Below are positions 28,101 to 40,589 of a stretch of 64,000 nucleotides of DNA, one piece after another (within the stretch, counting starts at the first letter, position 1; every line of letters starts with the position of its first letter). The translations under genes were made by a program, and so were the position numbers. This stretch comes from Fratercula arctica. Its lineage: Eukaryota > Chordata > Aves > Charadriiformes > Alcidae. The notes under the pieces are model-generated. The model was not told the origin of the DNA and searched no databases. It saw only the letters and a list, made by a program, of their open reading frames with translations. The DNA lies in assembly GCA_947846985.1 (NCBI GenBank), contig CANTUZ010000026.1, forward strand, positions 55,286,730 to 55,350,729. Direction: 5' to 3'.

Positions 28101-30204
28101 AGCACTGTTTGTGGAAGCAGAATGTCACAATATAGCCACTACATAGAATTTCATGATTTTCTCAATCTGTAGCCACCCAGTGGCTACTTTTTTTAACACT
28201 TGGACATAAACAGGAACAGAAATTTACGAGATGCTGAGAACCTGCAATTTTCAGTGACATCCCCTTGAGTTAAATATTCTTATTATATGAAATAGGAAAG
28301 CCATCAGTATTTGTTCTCTGCCAGCAGAATCAACCGAATTTGGAAGGAAAAAAAAAAAAGGATATGGATACCATTGGGGTGGGGCTTTTTTTGTCCTGAT
28401 TGAATTTTTACAGATTTTTGTGTCTCTTGTTTTTCTTTAAGTAAGAGATTGTTAATAGTAGGATACTTGGTTAACAACATTTTAATAGGAAAATATTAGT
28501 GTGATATTTATAAAGGATACAGTAGGAATAGAAGTATCTTACCAAACTGTCATTGCATACTATGTAATAAGGTCTGTACTTATGGATAGAAAGAGTAATA
28601 ACAGCACAGACGGTGAGAAAAGGTCTACATACTCATTTGACTGTATGTTTTCAGAGTTAAGGAAAAAAAGTTATCCCGTCATGTAACAGAAGTTTAATAC
28701 TTACCAATACTACCTAAGCTATCTTCAGTATTTGAAGTTGTGACAATATCTCTTTCAAATTCTGGCTTTGAGAGCTTAAGAGGTACACTAATGACAGGAC
28801 AGAGACCTTAATCCTCATCTCCTGTTTTTGGAAATATCAAAATGTTTTGCACTCCATTTAAACAGTAATCTTGTTAAAGGAGTTTTATTCTCAATGATCT
28901 TTGCTTCCAGCTACCTAACACATCAAACCAAGCCCATTTTCCTGTGATAAATCAGTTGTTTATACAGGTTAAAGGTGGCAGCATGAAATCATCAGACTGA
29001 GATAAGTAACACAGAGATAACTCACATTTACCATGTACATGTGCAAGTACAAGAGTAATTAAGTGCAAATTTTGTCATCTCATTTACATACATTTTCCTC
29101 CTTGTAAATGCTAAGTAGTTTTTTAATCTTTAAGAGGGAAGCAACAACACCCAGAATTATCTTGCACTGCTACAAAGTAGAAAAATAACAAATAAGTTAC
29201 CAGTCAGCTTACCCTGTGAATCTAAATCCCAGAAGATGAGGATGTGGTAAATTACAATTATAAATCTCACTAAAACATACATTCTGATTCTTGGATTTAT
29301 TTTTACCAATCTACAGGTGAGAGACAATCCAGCCTAACTCTCTAAACTCAGATTTTAATGGCACTGTTGGTAAAAACTGGTTTCTCATACATAAGTTCCA
29401 AAAAAGTGAATCTATAGCTTCCTAAAAAATTGCAAGACATTAAACATGTAAATACACAGCAAAATTATTTTAAGTTACAGATCTTTTGCCTCATTTGTTG
29501 AATGTGTCAGGGATCTAGTAATTTTTATGGTTTTTTTTTTCAGCGATCCAGAGAGAAAAAAAGCCCAAAGCCATTAATGGATGTAAAATGTATCAAGGGG
29601 CTTAGACAAACTGCAGCGATAGATGTTTCTGACTTTTATTATAACAGATTATGTAAGTTTTGCAAAAGTTCTCAGTCTTGCAGGAAGGGAAGGGAATTGA
29701 TTCCATGGCCTATTTAGGTGTGTTTGTGTTTAGGTGCCAAAGAATGGCTGCATATCCAAAAGCTTGCCTGTTTTTGCATATTATGTTCTTCCTAACTCTC
29801 TTTTTTTCTATTTTTTATCACAGAAATAAGTTATTATTGCCCTTCAAAGGCTGACAGTTTCCCACTTCCTGCAAAGTAAAGAAGCAACTTTATCCTTTCC
29901 TTATCAACAGTCTGCCTTTTCTTCCTTGTAATCTTTAAATTAGTAAGATCTCACTCCTAGCCATGACGATGCAATTACTTCAGTGGGTCTGTGTGTGTTT
30001 TTAACTTGATTTTCCACAACTATCCTCTCCAATGTGAAATCAAACAAATAGAACTGGAGAACATTTCATTTACAGGGGCTAGCACACCTTAGCCACTATT
30101 ATATTAACAAAATGTACAACAAAGTTTGCATCCAAAAAAAAAAAAAATTAGTATTACTAATGACAAAAGAATATAGAAGTACAGGAAAGAGATCCAAAGA
30201 TCAC
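22126..30204. other. AT-rich intergenic sequence with one possible ancient LINE
   Basis: About 8 kb with no gene recognised. The only repeat suspected is the old CR1-clade remnant near 25.3-25.5 kb. A short A-run at 28349 and a G-rich/T-run switch near 28375-28392 are present but unremarkable. Confidence 0.55.
25310..25500 (-). mobile_element. Possible ancient CR1-clade (L3/CR1-like) remnant
   Basis: On the + strand, TTTTGTATCATCACACATTT and the following bases resemble the reverse complement of the RT catalytic-motif region of old amniote CR1/L3 LINEs, and the later CATTTATTTGCCAACCTATT resembles the block that follows it. Divergence is heavy and the match is from pattern memory only. Confidence 0.4.
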
Positions 30205-30281
30205 ACTGGAGAGCAGCCGCACAGAAAGACAGCTGGGGGTTTGGGTTGATTGCAAGTTGAATGAGTCAACAGTGTGGACAC
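30205..30281 (+). mobile_element. Small CR1 ORF2 scrap abutting the LTR
   Basis: About 77 bp on the plus strand: AGAAAGACAGCTGGGGGTTT and the following bases match the CR1 region encoding KDLGVLVD near the end of ORF2, up to AGTCAACAGTGTGG. It stops just before the LTR, which suggests that the LTR landed in or beside an older CR1. Confidence 0.55.
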
Positions 30282-30299
30282 ACTGTACTGCCTTCATGA

Positions 30300-31294
30300 G
30301 ACGAGGTTTTGGCAGTGGGGGAGCTGCATGCGTGGAAGAGACGTGGCGCTGCCCTGTGCCAGATACAGGCAGGTCCATCTGGTTACATATCAGACCTACC
30401 ATGGGCCAAACCTGAGCCCATCAGTGAAGAGGCAGTGCCTCTGTGAAAACATACTGAAGAAAGGGTAAAAAATGCTGCCCAATATCTGTGAGAGAGAGGA
30501 ATAAGAAAAAAAATGTGTGGAAAGTGATCCTGCGGTCACCAAGGTCAATGAAGAAGGAGCAGACAGAGCTGCTCCAGGCACTGGAGCAGATGGGCCCCTT
30601 CCACCCATAGAGGACCACGTTGGAGAACATATCCACATTGCAGGCAATGGAGGACCCCGTGCTACCGCAGGTGGAAATGCTCTGAAGGAAGCTGCAGCCC
30701 ATAGAGAGCCCACATAGGTGCTGCAGCCTGAGGAGAGGAGCCCACACAGGAGTAGGTTTCCTGGCAAAAGCTGTGGCACATGGGGGACTCATGCTGGAGC
30801 AGTCTGTTCCTGAAGGACTACACTCCATGGAGAAGGATATCCAAGTTGGAGCAATTCGTGAAGGACTGTAACACCTGGGAGGGTCCCCACACTGGAGCAA
30901 GGAAACAGTGTGAGAAAGAAAGTCAGCAGGAAGGAACTCATGGACCATCCACAATCCCCACTTCCCCATCCTTCCTGTGCCTCTCAGACTGGGGAAGAAG
31001 GTGGACGAGTCAGGAACAAAGGAGTGAAGTTGAACCTGGGAAGAAGTGTGGGAACATGACAGAAGGTAATTTTAAGTTTTGTCACCATCCTACTCTGTTT
31101 TTAATTGGCAATAAATTAAATTACTTTTCCCCTAGAGGAGTCTTTTGCCCATGACAATAACTGGTAAATGATCTCCCTGTCTTCATCTTGAATCAGGAGC
31201 TTTTCCATGTTTTTCTCCTTCTGTCCTATTGAAGAGGAAGAGTGAGAGAGCAGATGAGTGGGGGTCTGGCAGCCAGCCAGGGTCAACCCACCAA
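30300..31294 (+). mobile_element. Avian endogenous retrovirus LTR (ERVL-like), apparently solo
   Basis: A roughly 1-kb GC-richer block with repeated phrases of the type CACTGGAGCA/GTTGGAGCAA, a U3/R-like end (TACTCTGTTTTTAATTGGCA), an AATAAA at about 31110 and a terminal GGGTCAACCCACCA at 31281-31294. These fit the bird LTR class usually assigned to ERVL-type elements. No gag, pol or env sequence lies on either side, so it looks like a solo LTR left by recombination. The 5' edge is uncertain by several tens of bases, and I see no clear target-site duplication. Open frames of up to 182 codons inside it are not viral genes. Confidence 0.75.
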
Positions 31295-33448
31295 ACGCAC
31301 TCAGGTTTGGATTCCATGAAAGGACTTGCAACTGTGCTCGGGGAGGGGGGGATAAAAAAAAAAAGACAAAAGATTAGAAAGGTCCAATTCTTTTAATTGC
31401 TCTACGGGGAAAGAGTATTCAGATTATATTTGGGTGATTCGCAAAAAGCCACTCCATAAGACAGACCCAAGTCTGTACTTCCATTAAAACCACATGCCAA
31501 AACAAGCTCATTTTAAAAATCTTACCTCGTATGTAGAAACATACTTATCTCTAAATGGAAGGAGGAAAAATTAAAGAATTAAGTGAAGTATTTGCCATGC
31601 CAATGATCATTACTTATTAATGGCAACACATCATATGCATCCTGAATTAATCATATTGCTCACAGACTTTGATTTACGGTGAGGTTAAATTTTTATAGAA
31701 GTTTAAAATAAAAATGGATCCCAAATTCTGAGAAAAATTACCAGCACAGTAGATTACTGGCTCCAAATTTCTATCTAAGCATTACACAGGTACAAATATA
31801 TGATAAGTTTGAACTGCAGACTGAGCTCTGGTTAGGCAAAAGCCTTCCCCCCACCCCCCACCCCCCTTTTTTTTTTTTGAGTGGACTAATCAGTGCATAT
31901 TCCAATAGCTCCCTTTCTACCTCTTAAAGTTATTTCAGAATATTGTAAAGACTCCAATCTGTTTCTCTGCACAAGCTGAGTATGCAAGTCTTTGCCAAGA
32001 TTCCTGTCTACTGTTCATTTATGAAAGCAAACATGAACACCATTGATCCCAGTAGGAAGTCTTGCGGGTCTGACACATTCAGTGCCAAAGCAAGGGCTCT
32101 AATTAGTGAGCAGTTCTGGTCAGACAGTAAAGGCCTTAACCCTCCTGGGGCGATAATGAACTACGCAATGTCTGAAGCCCCAAAACAAGGTTTCGAGAAC
32201 AGGGAGGGTGCAGAGAACTGCATTAAAGGCACTAAACCGACGGACACAGGTGACTGAGCAGTGAACTGTGCACTTGGCAATCAACAGCCAAATGCCTGCT
32301 ATATATATGCATCATCCAGTTTTTGTTCCTCTTCTTTGCCTGGATTACCAACAGAATGCAGAGGATTATATTTGTTGGTATAACTATTTAAAACAAAGCA
32401 AGAGATTTGTTGAAATAGAGATAGTTTCAATTATCTCCAAACCTGAGCAATTACTTCTATTCAAAGATGATGCTTGTCAACAATATTAGATATCAAATTT
32501 TATCCTAACAGAATTAATTACTAAAAACTCACTAGCAATAACAGCCTTTGAAAAATTGAGTTGTACAGCACCATTTGTACCTTAGATATTTCAAAACAAG
32601 TAATCAAGTATACTAATTTCTAAAGGAAATCTATCTAAAGGATAAACCTACATAGACAGTCCTTTTATAATAAGGACTGCATATGCACTCATACATACAT
32701 GTGAGACCTACATCTAGATTTCTTTATGTAAATTACCTTGGATAGCTTTACTTCTTTCTTCACTTTGCTACTTTAGAGTTCTGACAACCACAGAAATCTC
32801 ATTTAAAAATACTTTACATATAATTACATAAGGCACATAGAGAAGCTTAGACTTCTTTAAAGTTTGCAGTGGCAATAACCCAATAACTGAATCTCAATCA
32901 AGTGATCATACATTAACCATGAAGGTTATCAGATGTGCAAAGCTCCAGGAGAAAAAAAAACCCCAACACTATATGCATATGCATTCTACACAATGTCAAA
33001 TATGTATTAACATATTCCTAAAGCAAATTCCGCCTCTGTTAAGGCTTTTAAAAAGACTTCTAAAAAGATTTTTTCGAAAGAAAATGCAAATTCTAAAAAT
33101 GAAATATTACAAATATAAACAAAAGCTAAAAAGGGAGGCATTTAAAATTCTATTATCCTGATTGCCAAACCACAGTTGTCCTTTTGACTGGAAAAATGCC
33201 TGGTCCTTATGATGTTTGTTTCATTTTCAGTGTCAAGTTGATATCAATTTCAACTACTTGCTTTCCCCAACTATCCTTCATTTTTGAAGAGACACAAGAT
33301 TTATTTCTGAAAAAACAAATATAACTTCAAACTAGCTTCTGATAGTCAATAGTCTTCTGTTTTTTGATTAAAACTGATTATTCTTATTAGCGTGAAAGTC
33401 CACTATGTTTCTCTTATTGGCAGTATTGCTATAAATGTATTCTAAAAC
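31295..33448. other. AT-rich intergenic sequence between LTR and octamer repeat
   Basis: No gene recognised. It contains the C6-A-C6-A-C6/T12 tract and short frames (for example 31982-32257) without domains. Confidence 0.55.
31847..31878 (+). repeat. C6-A-C6-A-C6 tract followed by T12
   Basis: Three runs of six C separated by single A residues (31847-31866), then twelve T. The minus strand is a G-rich run able to form a G-quadruplex. Confidence 0.85.
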
Positions 33449-33730
33449 AAGGAAGAAAGGAAGAAAGGAAGAAAGGAAGAAAGGAAGAAAGGAAGAAAGG
33501 AAGAAAGGAAGAAAGGAAGAAAGGAAGAAAGGAAGAAAGGAAGAAAGGAAGAAAGGAAGAAAGGAAGAAAGGAAGAAAGGAAGAAAGGAAGAAAGGAAGA
33601 AAGGAAGAAAGGAAGAAAGGAAGAAAGGAAGAAAGGAAGAAAGGAAGAAAGGAAGAAAGGAAGAAAGGAAGAAAGGAAGAAAGGAAGAAAGGAAGAAAGG
33701 AAGAAAGGAAGAAAGGAAGAAAGGAAGAAA
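33449..33730 (+). repeat. Perfect (AAGGAAGA)n tandem repeat, about 35 copies
   Basis: 282 bp of an uninterrupted 8-bp purine unit (35.25 copies). All bases on the + strand are A or G. Both strands are open in all frames over it, producing artefactual Lys/Arg/Glu/Gly- or Leu/Pro/Phe/Ser-repeat proteins of 97-137 codons; these are not genes. Confidence 0.97.
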
Positions 33731-36700
33731 ATCAAGGTTGATATTTACTTTTGTAGTAAAAGAAATTTCCCTTAGTTGCAATAGTACACGGAGTGTCTAT
33801 GGAAGTAACACCACAGAGCCGCAAGGGCATCATTACAACTGAGGACAAAAACACAGTTACAGAACTGCTTCTTTCCTGCAAATCCACAGAGTGGAACTAA
33901 AAATAAAATTTACAATGCATAAGCAAATCCTACAAATATGTTCGCAGAAACCTTACTAGACTGAGGGAATGTTTTTTACTAATTCGACTTTAAAAAACAA
34001 AACAAAAAACAAACCCAAAAAAATCCTAAGGAAAGTAATCAATTCAAATATTACCATCTAAACCCACTTCAATTGATTTACTGACCCAACTGCAAGATAC
34101 TCACACGTATTCAGACAACTCTCTGCAAGAAAGGTATGTAGGCACAAGTATTTAAATCCATCAGACCTTGTTATTTTTATTAAATGTGGACTTGTTATGG
34201 CCAAAGATGCCAAACAAGGACTTCAAGGGAAAGGAGCTGGAGAGGCGTTATAGGTAACAGAGCCCCAAGGCTTGTTTAGGGCAAGACTTCATGAAACAGA
34301 TGACAGCCCTCACCTCCCCTTGCTCTCACAAGAGGCAAATAGTCCCCCCTCATTCCCTGCTTGGCTGCATGGCCTCAGCTGTCCCTCGTGGCTGCTCTTG
34401 TTCCCTGGTTGAACTGTTATCAAACGCACACACGGAAGCCCTTTTCCCCCTCAAGCACTGCTCACCCAGTTCTCCACCAGCCCAGAGAGCTGAAGTGGCA
34501 CACCGCGGGGAGACAGGAAACTGGCAAAAGCATGTAGTCAAGGAGAACTGCATTAGCAGTGGCAGTAGGTCATCTGATTAGTATTGATGCCTTTTGAAAT
34601 CTCAGCCCCTTCAAAAACAATAGTAAATAAAGGGAGAAAATAACAAACCACAGCAGGTCTAGAAAGAACAGCATGCATCAGAATTTAGATGCTCAAACTA
34701 CAACAAGCAGGGAGGTTGGTAATAGCCATCAAGGCCAAAAGGCTTTTAAAGAACCTTCCATATTACTCATACAGCTGCACATCATAAAAAGACACATGAC
34801 TCTTCAGTTAAAAAAAAAAAAATAAAAAGCTCAAAAAACTGGTGTTTTGCAGATGACAGAAGGAGCCTGCAAACACAAGGATCAATTTCAGAACTCAAGA
34901 ATCCATAGGGTTCTAAAAAGGTAACTTACTTATCAGATTGCCAGCCCAAGTCTGAAATCTCAGAGAAATGAATGAAAATTTAGCCTAAAAAATAACTATT
35001 AGATACGGTATGAATATGCTAGTGCACAGGTAAGAAAACTAGGAAAATTAAAGAAAACTTAGCACATTCAGGATGACCCCTCTTTTCCACTCTAGTCAAA
35101 TGTAGCACTCATGTATAGTATTATTTGCAGCAATATGTACTTTGTCAGGAATAGCCATCGTAGTAGTAGTAAAGTTTGGAAGTAAACATGCGATATGTAT
35201 GGCTGCAATCACAACCCAGATACAATTTCATTACTTCTGACTGCTATTTGCTTTTTCTGGTCAATATTTTTTTTGGAGGAGTGAAAGATTTGAAGGAAGA
35301 GTATTACAGCCTGATATGCAACATGAAATAGCAGTAGTGATCTCTAACCCAGATGCTTGTGATAACTTGCAACTCCAGCATGCCAAGGGTACTGCAGATT
35401 CTTTTAAAAATGTGAAAAAAAAATAATTTGAAAGTATGTCCTAACTGATCCCTTTAGTTTACATTGCTAACAAAAGGAAAGCATACATTGCTCCCCGTGG
35501 GAAAGTGTCTGAAGAATCACTGAAATTAAAGCTGGTTTTGTTCACATCAAGGAATACAGGTATCTTACCTGTCAAGTTAAACAGAACTACATTTGTAGGA
35601 AAAAGCAACAGCAAAAAGTCTCTGAAGCAGTCACAGGGTCTGACTCTGTGACTGAACCCACTCAGAAACTAACCCAATGGACCACAAATGAAACGCATCA
35701 CATGTGCCTTTAGAAATACTTTTGGCCAGGTCAAATTTGGCCATATTTTTGTCCAGGACACCAACTACTATGAATCCATTCTAGACCACATTCAACCACA
35801 AGAACTAAGAGGGAATAACACATGGGGAATGTCACTCAATAATAGGCACGAATATCCACACCAATCATTAGGGTGGATCAGTTACATAACCGTAGAAAAT
35901 CTGGGCTCCTGATTTCAACAGCAGCAGAAATGCATTGTAACTGCCTCCAGCCCACAAGTGAACCTAAGCATACAGATTTCTACAAGCACTTTGTTCTCTT
36001 CAAGGCCACGAGAAAGAAGCAAGAAGGAGTGATCAAAGACCACAACCATTCTACTTTGAGTTACAGGGCTTCCTTGGACTATTTACCCACAGCTGTGAGA
36101 AGCAGGCATCTAAAAACCATCATTTATCCCAAACAGATGCATGATTTAAAATAATGTGTAGAGTTACAACAAACTTTGGCTTGGAAAGGTTTTTATATAC
36201 TTGGCTTTTAAACAGCTCTCTTGCCTGTCCATGAACCAAAAGCAATACTGAGAGAGAGACACAGCATTGAAAGCAATTCCTTATCCCCTGCTAAAATCCT
36301 CTTTCCTATCCTCTTTCAAGACAGAAGGGAAGCATTGCCCTCTAGAGGAAATTTATTTTCTGGAAACGGAGTGTTACAGCAAAATAAGGCCTAGACCTTA
36401 TTCTCCAAATCCCCTTTTATCTTCTGTTGATTACAAGACATACAAAAACTTCATGGAGGCAAACACTTCATTCTGCGTAAAATCTGGAAAGGTATTCACC
36501 ATCCTCTACTTCAAATCCAGCTAATATCAATAAACCACCAGCAATCACAGAAACATTGCATCTTTCTCTATTGAGCTGATTATGTAACCCATTTCTTTAC
36601 TGAATATATTTTTCTGGAGGTCACACAAAATTGACGCTGACAATAAACCCATTCAAATTAGGTGGAGTAACAGATCAGAAGTCACCTAAAGCAAACATTT

Positions 36701-39059
36701 ACAGGCAAATGACTTTCCAGAGCTTCTGCTTCCACATTAGTCAAGTTTTTGGCCCCTGCCTAATAAATATACATTATATGGTGAGACAAGAGCATCAGCA
36801 GCTGTTAAGCCCTAGTCAAAATTCAATCATCCAGTAATACAAGCTAACATACAATCTTGATTCTCTCTTGCTTTAGAACATACTAAACATAGCTGGTTTG
36901 ATTACTAAGAGAAATCTCTCCCCAAGGTGAAGAGTTCTTTGGACCAATGTATAAAGGAGTCCAAAATGGCTACAGAATTTTCTATTAAAAATTCAAATAA
37001 TCCTTTAACCACAAGCTTTGTGATTAAAAAAAGTTCCTAGATCATAATGCTGATTGTTTAACACTATTTATAAACACAATAAAAATCATTCTATCCATGT
37101 AAGTGTAACTCCTGAAGACAGCAAGTGAGAACCAGAGTACAACTTTAATTTGAATTTCTGCAACTGTTACTAAAGATGTAATAGCATTTTAAGAAGACAC
37201 AGAGACAGGAAAGCCCTTTACACAGATTCTTCAAAAACTAGGCAGCATGGTGATTATGGCAAAAAAAATGCTGACAAAGCAAACGGTTTCCAAATTGTTC
37301 TCACTGTAAGAAAGAAAAAGTGAGGAGGGTAGCCCTGGATCTCTAATTATTTGTTATAAAAATGTATTAGAAAAGAAAGAGATTCATAAGAGCTTTTGCA
37401 ATCTCTGCTTTTGCTAATATTATTAAGCGTTCTAATGTATTTAAAGTCTTATTATTATTCTTCAATAAGACAATAAAGTGTGTTGTCCCTACACTCATTC
37501 TTTCTTAAAGCACTCTGGTCAGTGTTTGCAGACACAGCCCAAGTATAATGTGTTAAACATTAGTGTTAAATATTCAAAGTCATTTAATTAGAATTGAAAA
37601 GTTCCCACATTACTTACTCTGAAAACATACTACCCTGCTTTAACAGTCTTCCAGGAGGCTATTTTCAGCAATAACAAGGGAATACAGCTAGACCTCACAA
37701 GTATTGGATGAGCTACAACTCTCGACATGAAGTGAGCTGTTTGACCACCAACTAAGGTTCATGAAGTGACCAAACACTTTCTTAACAAATGCCAAATGCT
37801 GATCTAAAATTCCAGGTATAAACATGTAGGTAAAATCCAGTGATCATTAAGGGCTCCTTATACATACAGTAATCACTTTTTCTCTTTTTAGTAATTCAAG
37901 ACATGTTAGCAGTTACCTAAACTAGAAACTGTAACACTACCACAATCTATCCCCTAAAGAGTTATTACTAATTTTCATTTGAAAAGGGACACCTGCAGCA
38001 ATAAACCCATAAGCATTCATATCTGTCTTGAGAACAGCAGTTTTCCAAAACTGCTATGAAAGAGTCTACTATGTGAACTGCACTGTTCAAACCCTACATT
38101 CAACTAAGGCTTTTGGGGGTTTATAAAACTACCTTCAGAAAGGAATGTGCAGCATTTGTGCACCTGGCAAAGACTCTGCTATTCATTAGAAAAGTTTTTA
38201 CAAATACCAGGGTTTTTTTTCTGTTCCCACACCGATCGTTCATACACATATACACACACATACAAGTCCAAGTTTAAAAATATCAAAAATGCAATTTTGC
38301 TATGCATGTTCTTCACAATAAAGGCAACATGACCTTAGAAGTATATGACCAGTCAAAAATAATCATATTTTTACAGTCCTCATTAATTTTGTTACATCAG
38401 TGCAGACTTCTAGAGAACATTCTTTTTTCATGGTTCACAGCAATTTTTAAGAAAGATACCTTTTTTTAACTGTTTGTACTGAAAATTTAACAACTCAGTT
38501 TGCAAGTTTAACTTTCAATGGACCTCCTTCTAAGTCCAGAACGTATCTGTGCTGTAAAGAAGTGGTTCTTTAGAAGGAATATGCAACAAGATCTGCTGCA
38601 GTTAGAATCCGAAGCACAGTAGCAGTAGCTCATAATATAGACACACTGGAGGGAAATTTTAAAGTTACTATTCCTTGTTCAGGGCCACGAATATAAGTTC
38701 TGCATAGGAATATTATTAATATAGGAGGATATCAAAAGACAGTCTCTTAATTAACAAAATGTACAGTGAGTTCATGTTCATGGATTTTTCACCTTGAGAT
38801 AGCTCATTTGGAAACTAACCTTACAGTCACATGTTCCTGGTGTTTCTAAAGATTTTTTTCCAAGGCTTGTGGAAGAGACGCCAGACAGCAAATGAGGATA
38901 TGCCATTCTTCATCGTGTCATGTGAGAACATGGATGAAATGAAAATAATATTAATTTAAAAAACACAGAAAACAAAACCACCCAGCCCCCCCCCCCCCCC
39001 CCCCCCCCAAAATCCCAAACCTGTGCATCAACGTCAAGTACATTACTGACATATATGAA
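33731..39059. other. AT-rich intergenic sequence
   Basis: No gene recognised. A moderately GC-richer patch at 34200-34560 gives overlapping frames on both strands without known motifs. The C23 run lies at the right end. Confidence 0.55.
38986..39008 (+). repeat. C23 homopolymer
   Basis: Twenty-three consecutive C residues, G23 on the minus strand, in an A-rich setting about 50 bp left of a CR1 3' end. The length is likely variable and may be imprecise in the assembly. Confidence 0.9.
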
Positions 39060-39510
39060 CTGTCCAACAAATCATAGAATCGTTTATGTTGGAAAAGACC
39101 CTTAAGATCATTTGAGTCCAACCATAAACCTAACACTACCAGGTCCACCACTAATCACGTCCCTAAGCACCATGTCTACACATCTTTTAAATACCTCCAG
39201 GGATGGTGATTCAACCACTTCCCTGGGCAGCCTGTTCCAATGCTTAATAACCCTTTCAGTGAAGAAATTTTTCCTAATATCCAATCTAAACCTCCCCTGG
39301 CACAACTTGAGGCCATTTCTTCTTTTTCCCTATTACTTGTTACTTGGGAGAAGAGACCTACCTCCACCTCTCTAGAACCTCCTTTCAGGTAGTTGTAGAG
39401 AGCTATAAGGTCTCCCCTCAGCCTTCTCTTGTCCAGATCAAACAGCTCCAGTTCCCTCAGCTGCTCTGTTCTCTAGACACTTGACCAGCCTCTTATGCTC
39501 CTCTTTCAAT
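39060..39510 (-). mobile_element. CR1 3'-end copy (5'-truncated)
   Basis: Minus-strand CR1 with the 3' tail at 39065 (ATCATAGAATCG on +), then the conserved 3' block and the end of ORF2 coding sequence, fading near 39510 (CTCTAGACACTTGACCAGCC). It closely resembles the copy at 17.5 kb, so they may share a subfamily. Confidence 0.92.
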
Positions 39511-40589
39511 GTTTTCCTGAAAGCGTACTACCAATATTGAGGAAACAAATATAGTCAAATTTATTTTAATTACAGTCTGTGTTTCACTGAGTGCTAACTT
39601 AAAACATTGAGAATGGTTAAGTGTCCCACACACAGACTGTATTACTCCGGTTTATTTCTCCACAGGCTCCTTATAGCTGGACAACCTACATGACAGACCA
39701 CAAAGGAATGTTTATGCTATACCACTTTGCGGAGGTGCAGGAGGAGTTCAGTTTTGTCTGCTCCTTTCCACATCCCAACCACCCCCAAAAGCAGCAGTCT
39801 GTGGTCTGGAGCCCCCAGCCCAGGTAGCATATGATGCTATCAAGCAGTCCTGTCTGCCTGAGCACTGTCAGGCACTAAACACCTCATAGCTGACAAGTCT
39901 GCCACCTGCATGCTGGCCAACCCCTGAAAGCAAGGTGGCACAATGACAGGCTGTAACAAACAACACAAGCACAAGAAGGAGCAAACAGTCTTTGAGAAGA
40001 GATGTGGAATGAAGTAAAACTACCCTGGACAATTCTGTTCCAATGCAGGCACAGAACAAAAGCTGATCAACACAAAATATTTACCACCTTTCTCCATCAG
40101 ATGATATAAAGTAATTGCTTCAATGCTAATTAGATGTTGATCAGCTGTAAACTGTGTCCTTGAGAAGTACCTGAAACCTGTAGCTGACCAGCATGACTAC
40201 TTACTGTATGGTAAAAATATATTACTTTGAAAGGTACAGATAGCACAAATGAAGTGGAGCTATGGATATGGAACTAGGGCTTGTGGAGGTTAGAGAGATG
40301 ACACTGTAGTAGAAAGTTAGAATCTTGGGGCTCTGGTTTCAACAAAGGTAAGAGTCATCAGAAGTTTGGTAGAAAGCAGATACCCATGGGATGAGGCTCA
40401 CCTACCTATCAGACTTGCGCACACACCACTGCTGTAAAGAATTTCAACACAGTATATGCCATTCCTCTACATAATCTATCCTCCTCACTACTCAGACAGC
40501 ACTGATCACAGGCTACTGCATTGCATACATAAATTATTTCAGATCTTTATATATGGTTTCTGCCCGTACTGATGAGAGACAAAAATACA
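39511..40589. other. Unique sequence between two CR1 copies
   Basis: About 1.1 kb with no gene or repeat recognised. Confidence 0.5.

Noticed and set aside
30396..30969. 182- and 127-codon minus-strand ORFs as a new gene
   Set aside because: They lie in antisense within the LTR, in two overlapping frames, and have no recognisable domain.
33449..33730. CRISPR-like array
   Set aside because: There are no spacers; it is a contiguous 8-bp microsatellite-type repeat in a vertebrate genome.
33368..33842. Long repetitive ORFs on both strands (Lys/Arg/Gly/Glu or Leu/Pro/Phe/Ser repeats)
   Set aside because: They are direct translations of the pure 8-bp tandem repeat, which contains no stop in any frame.
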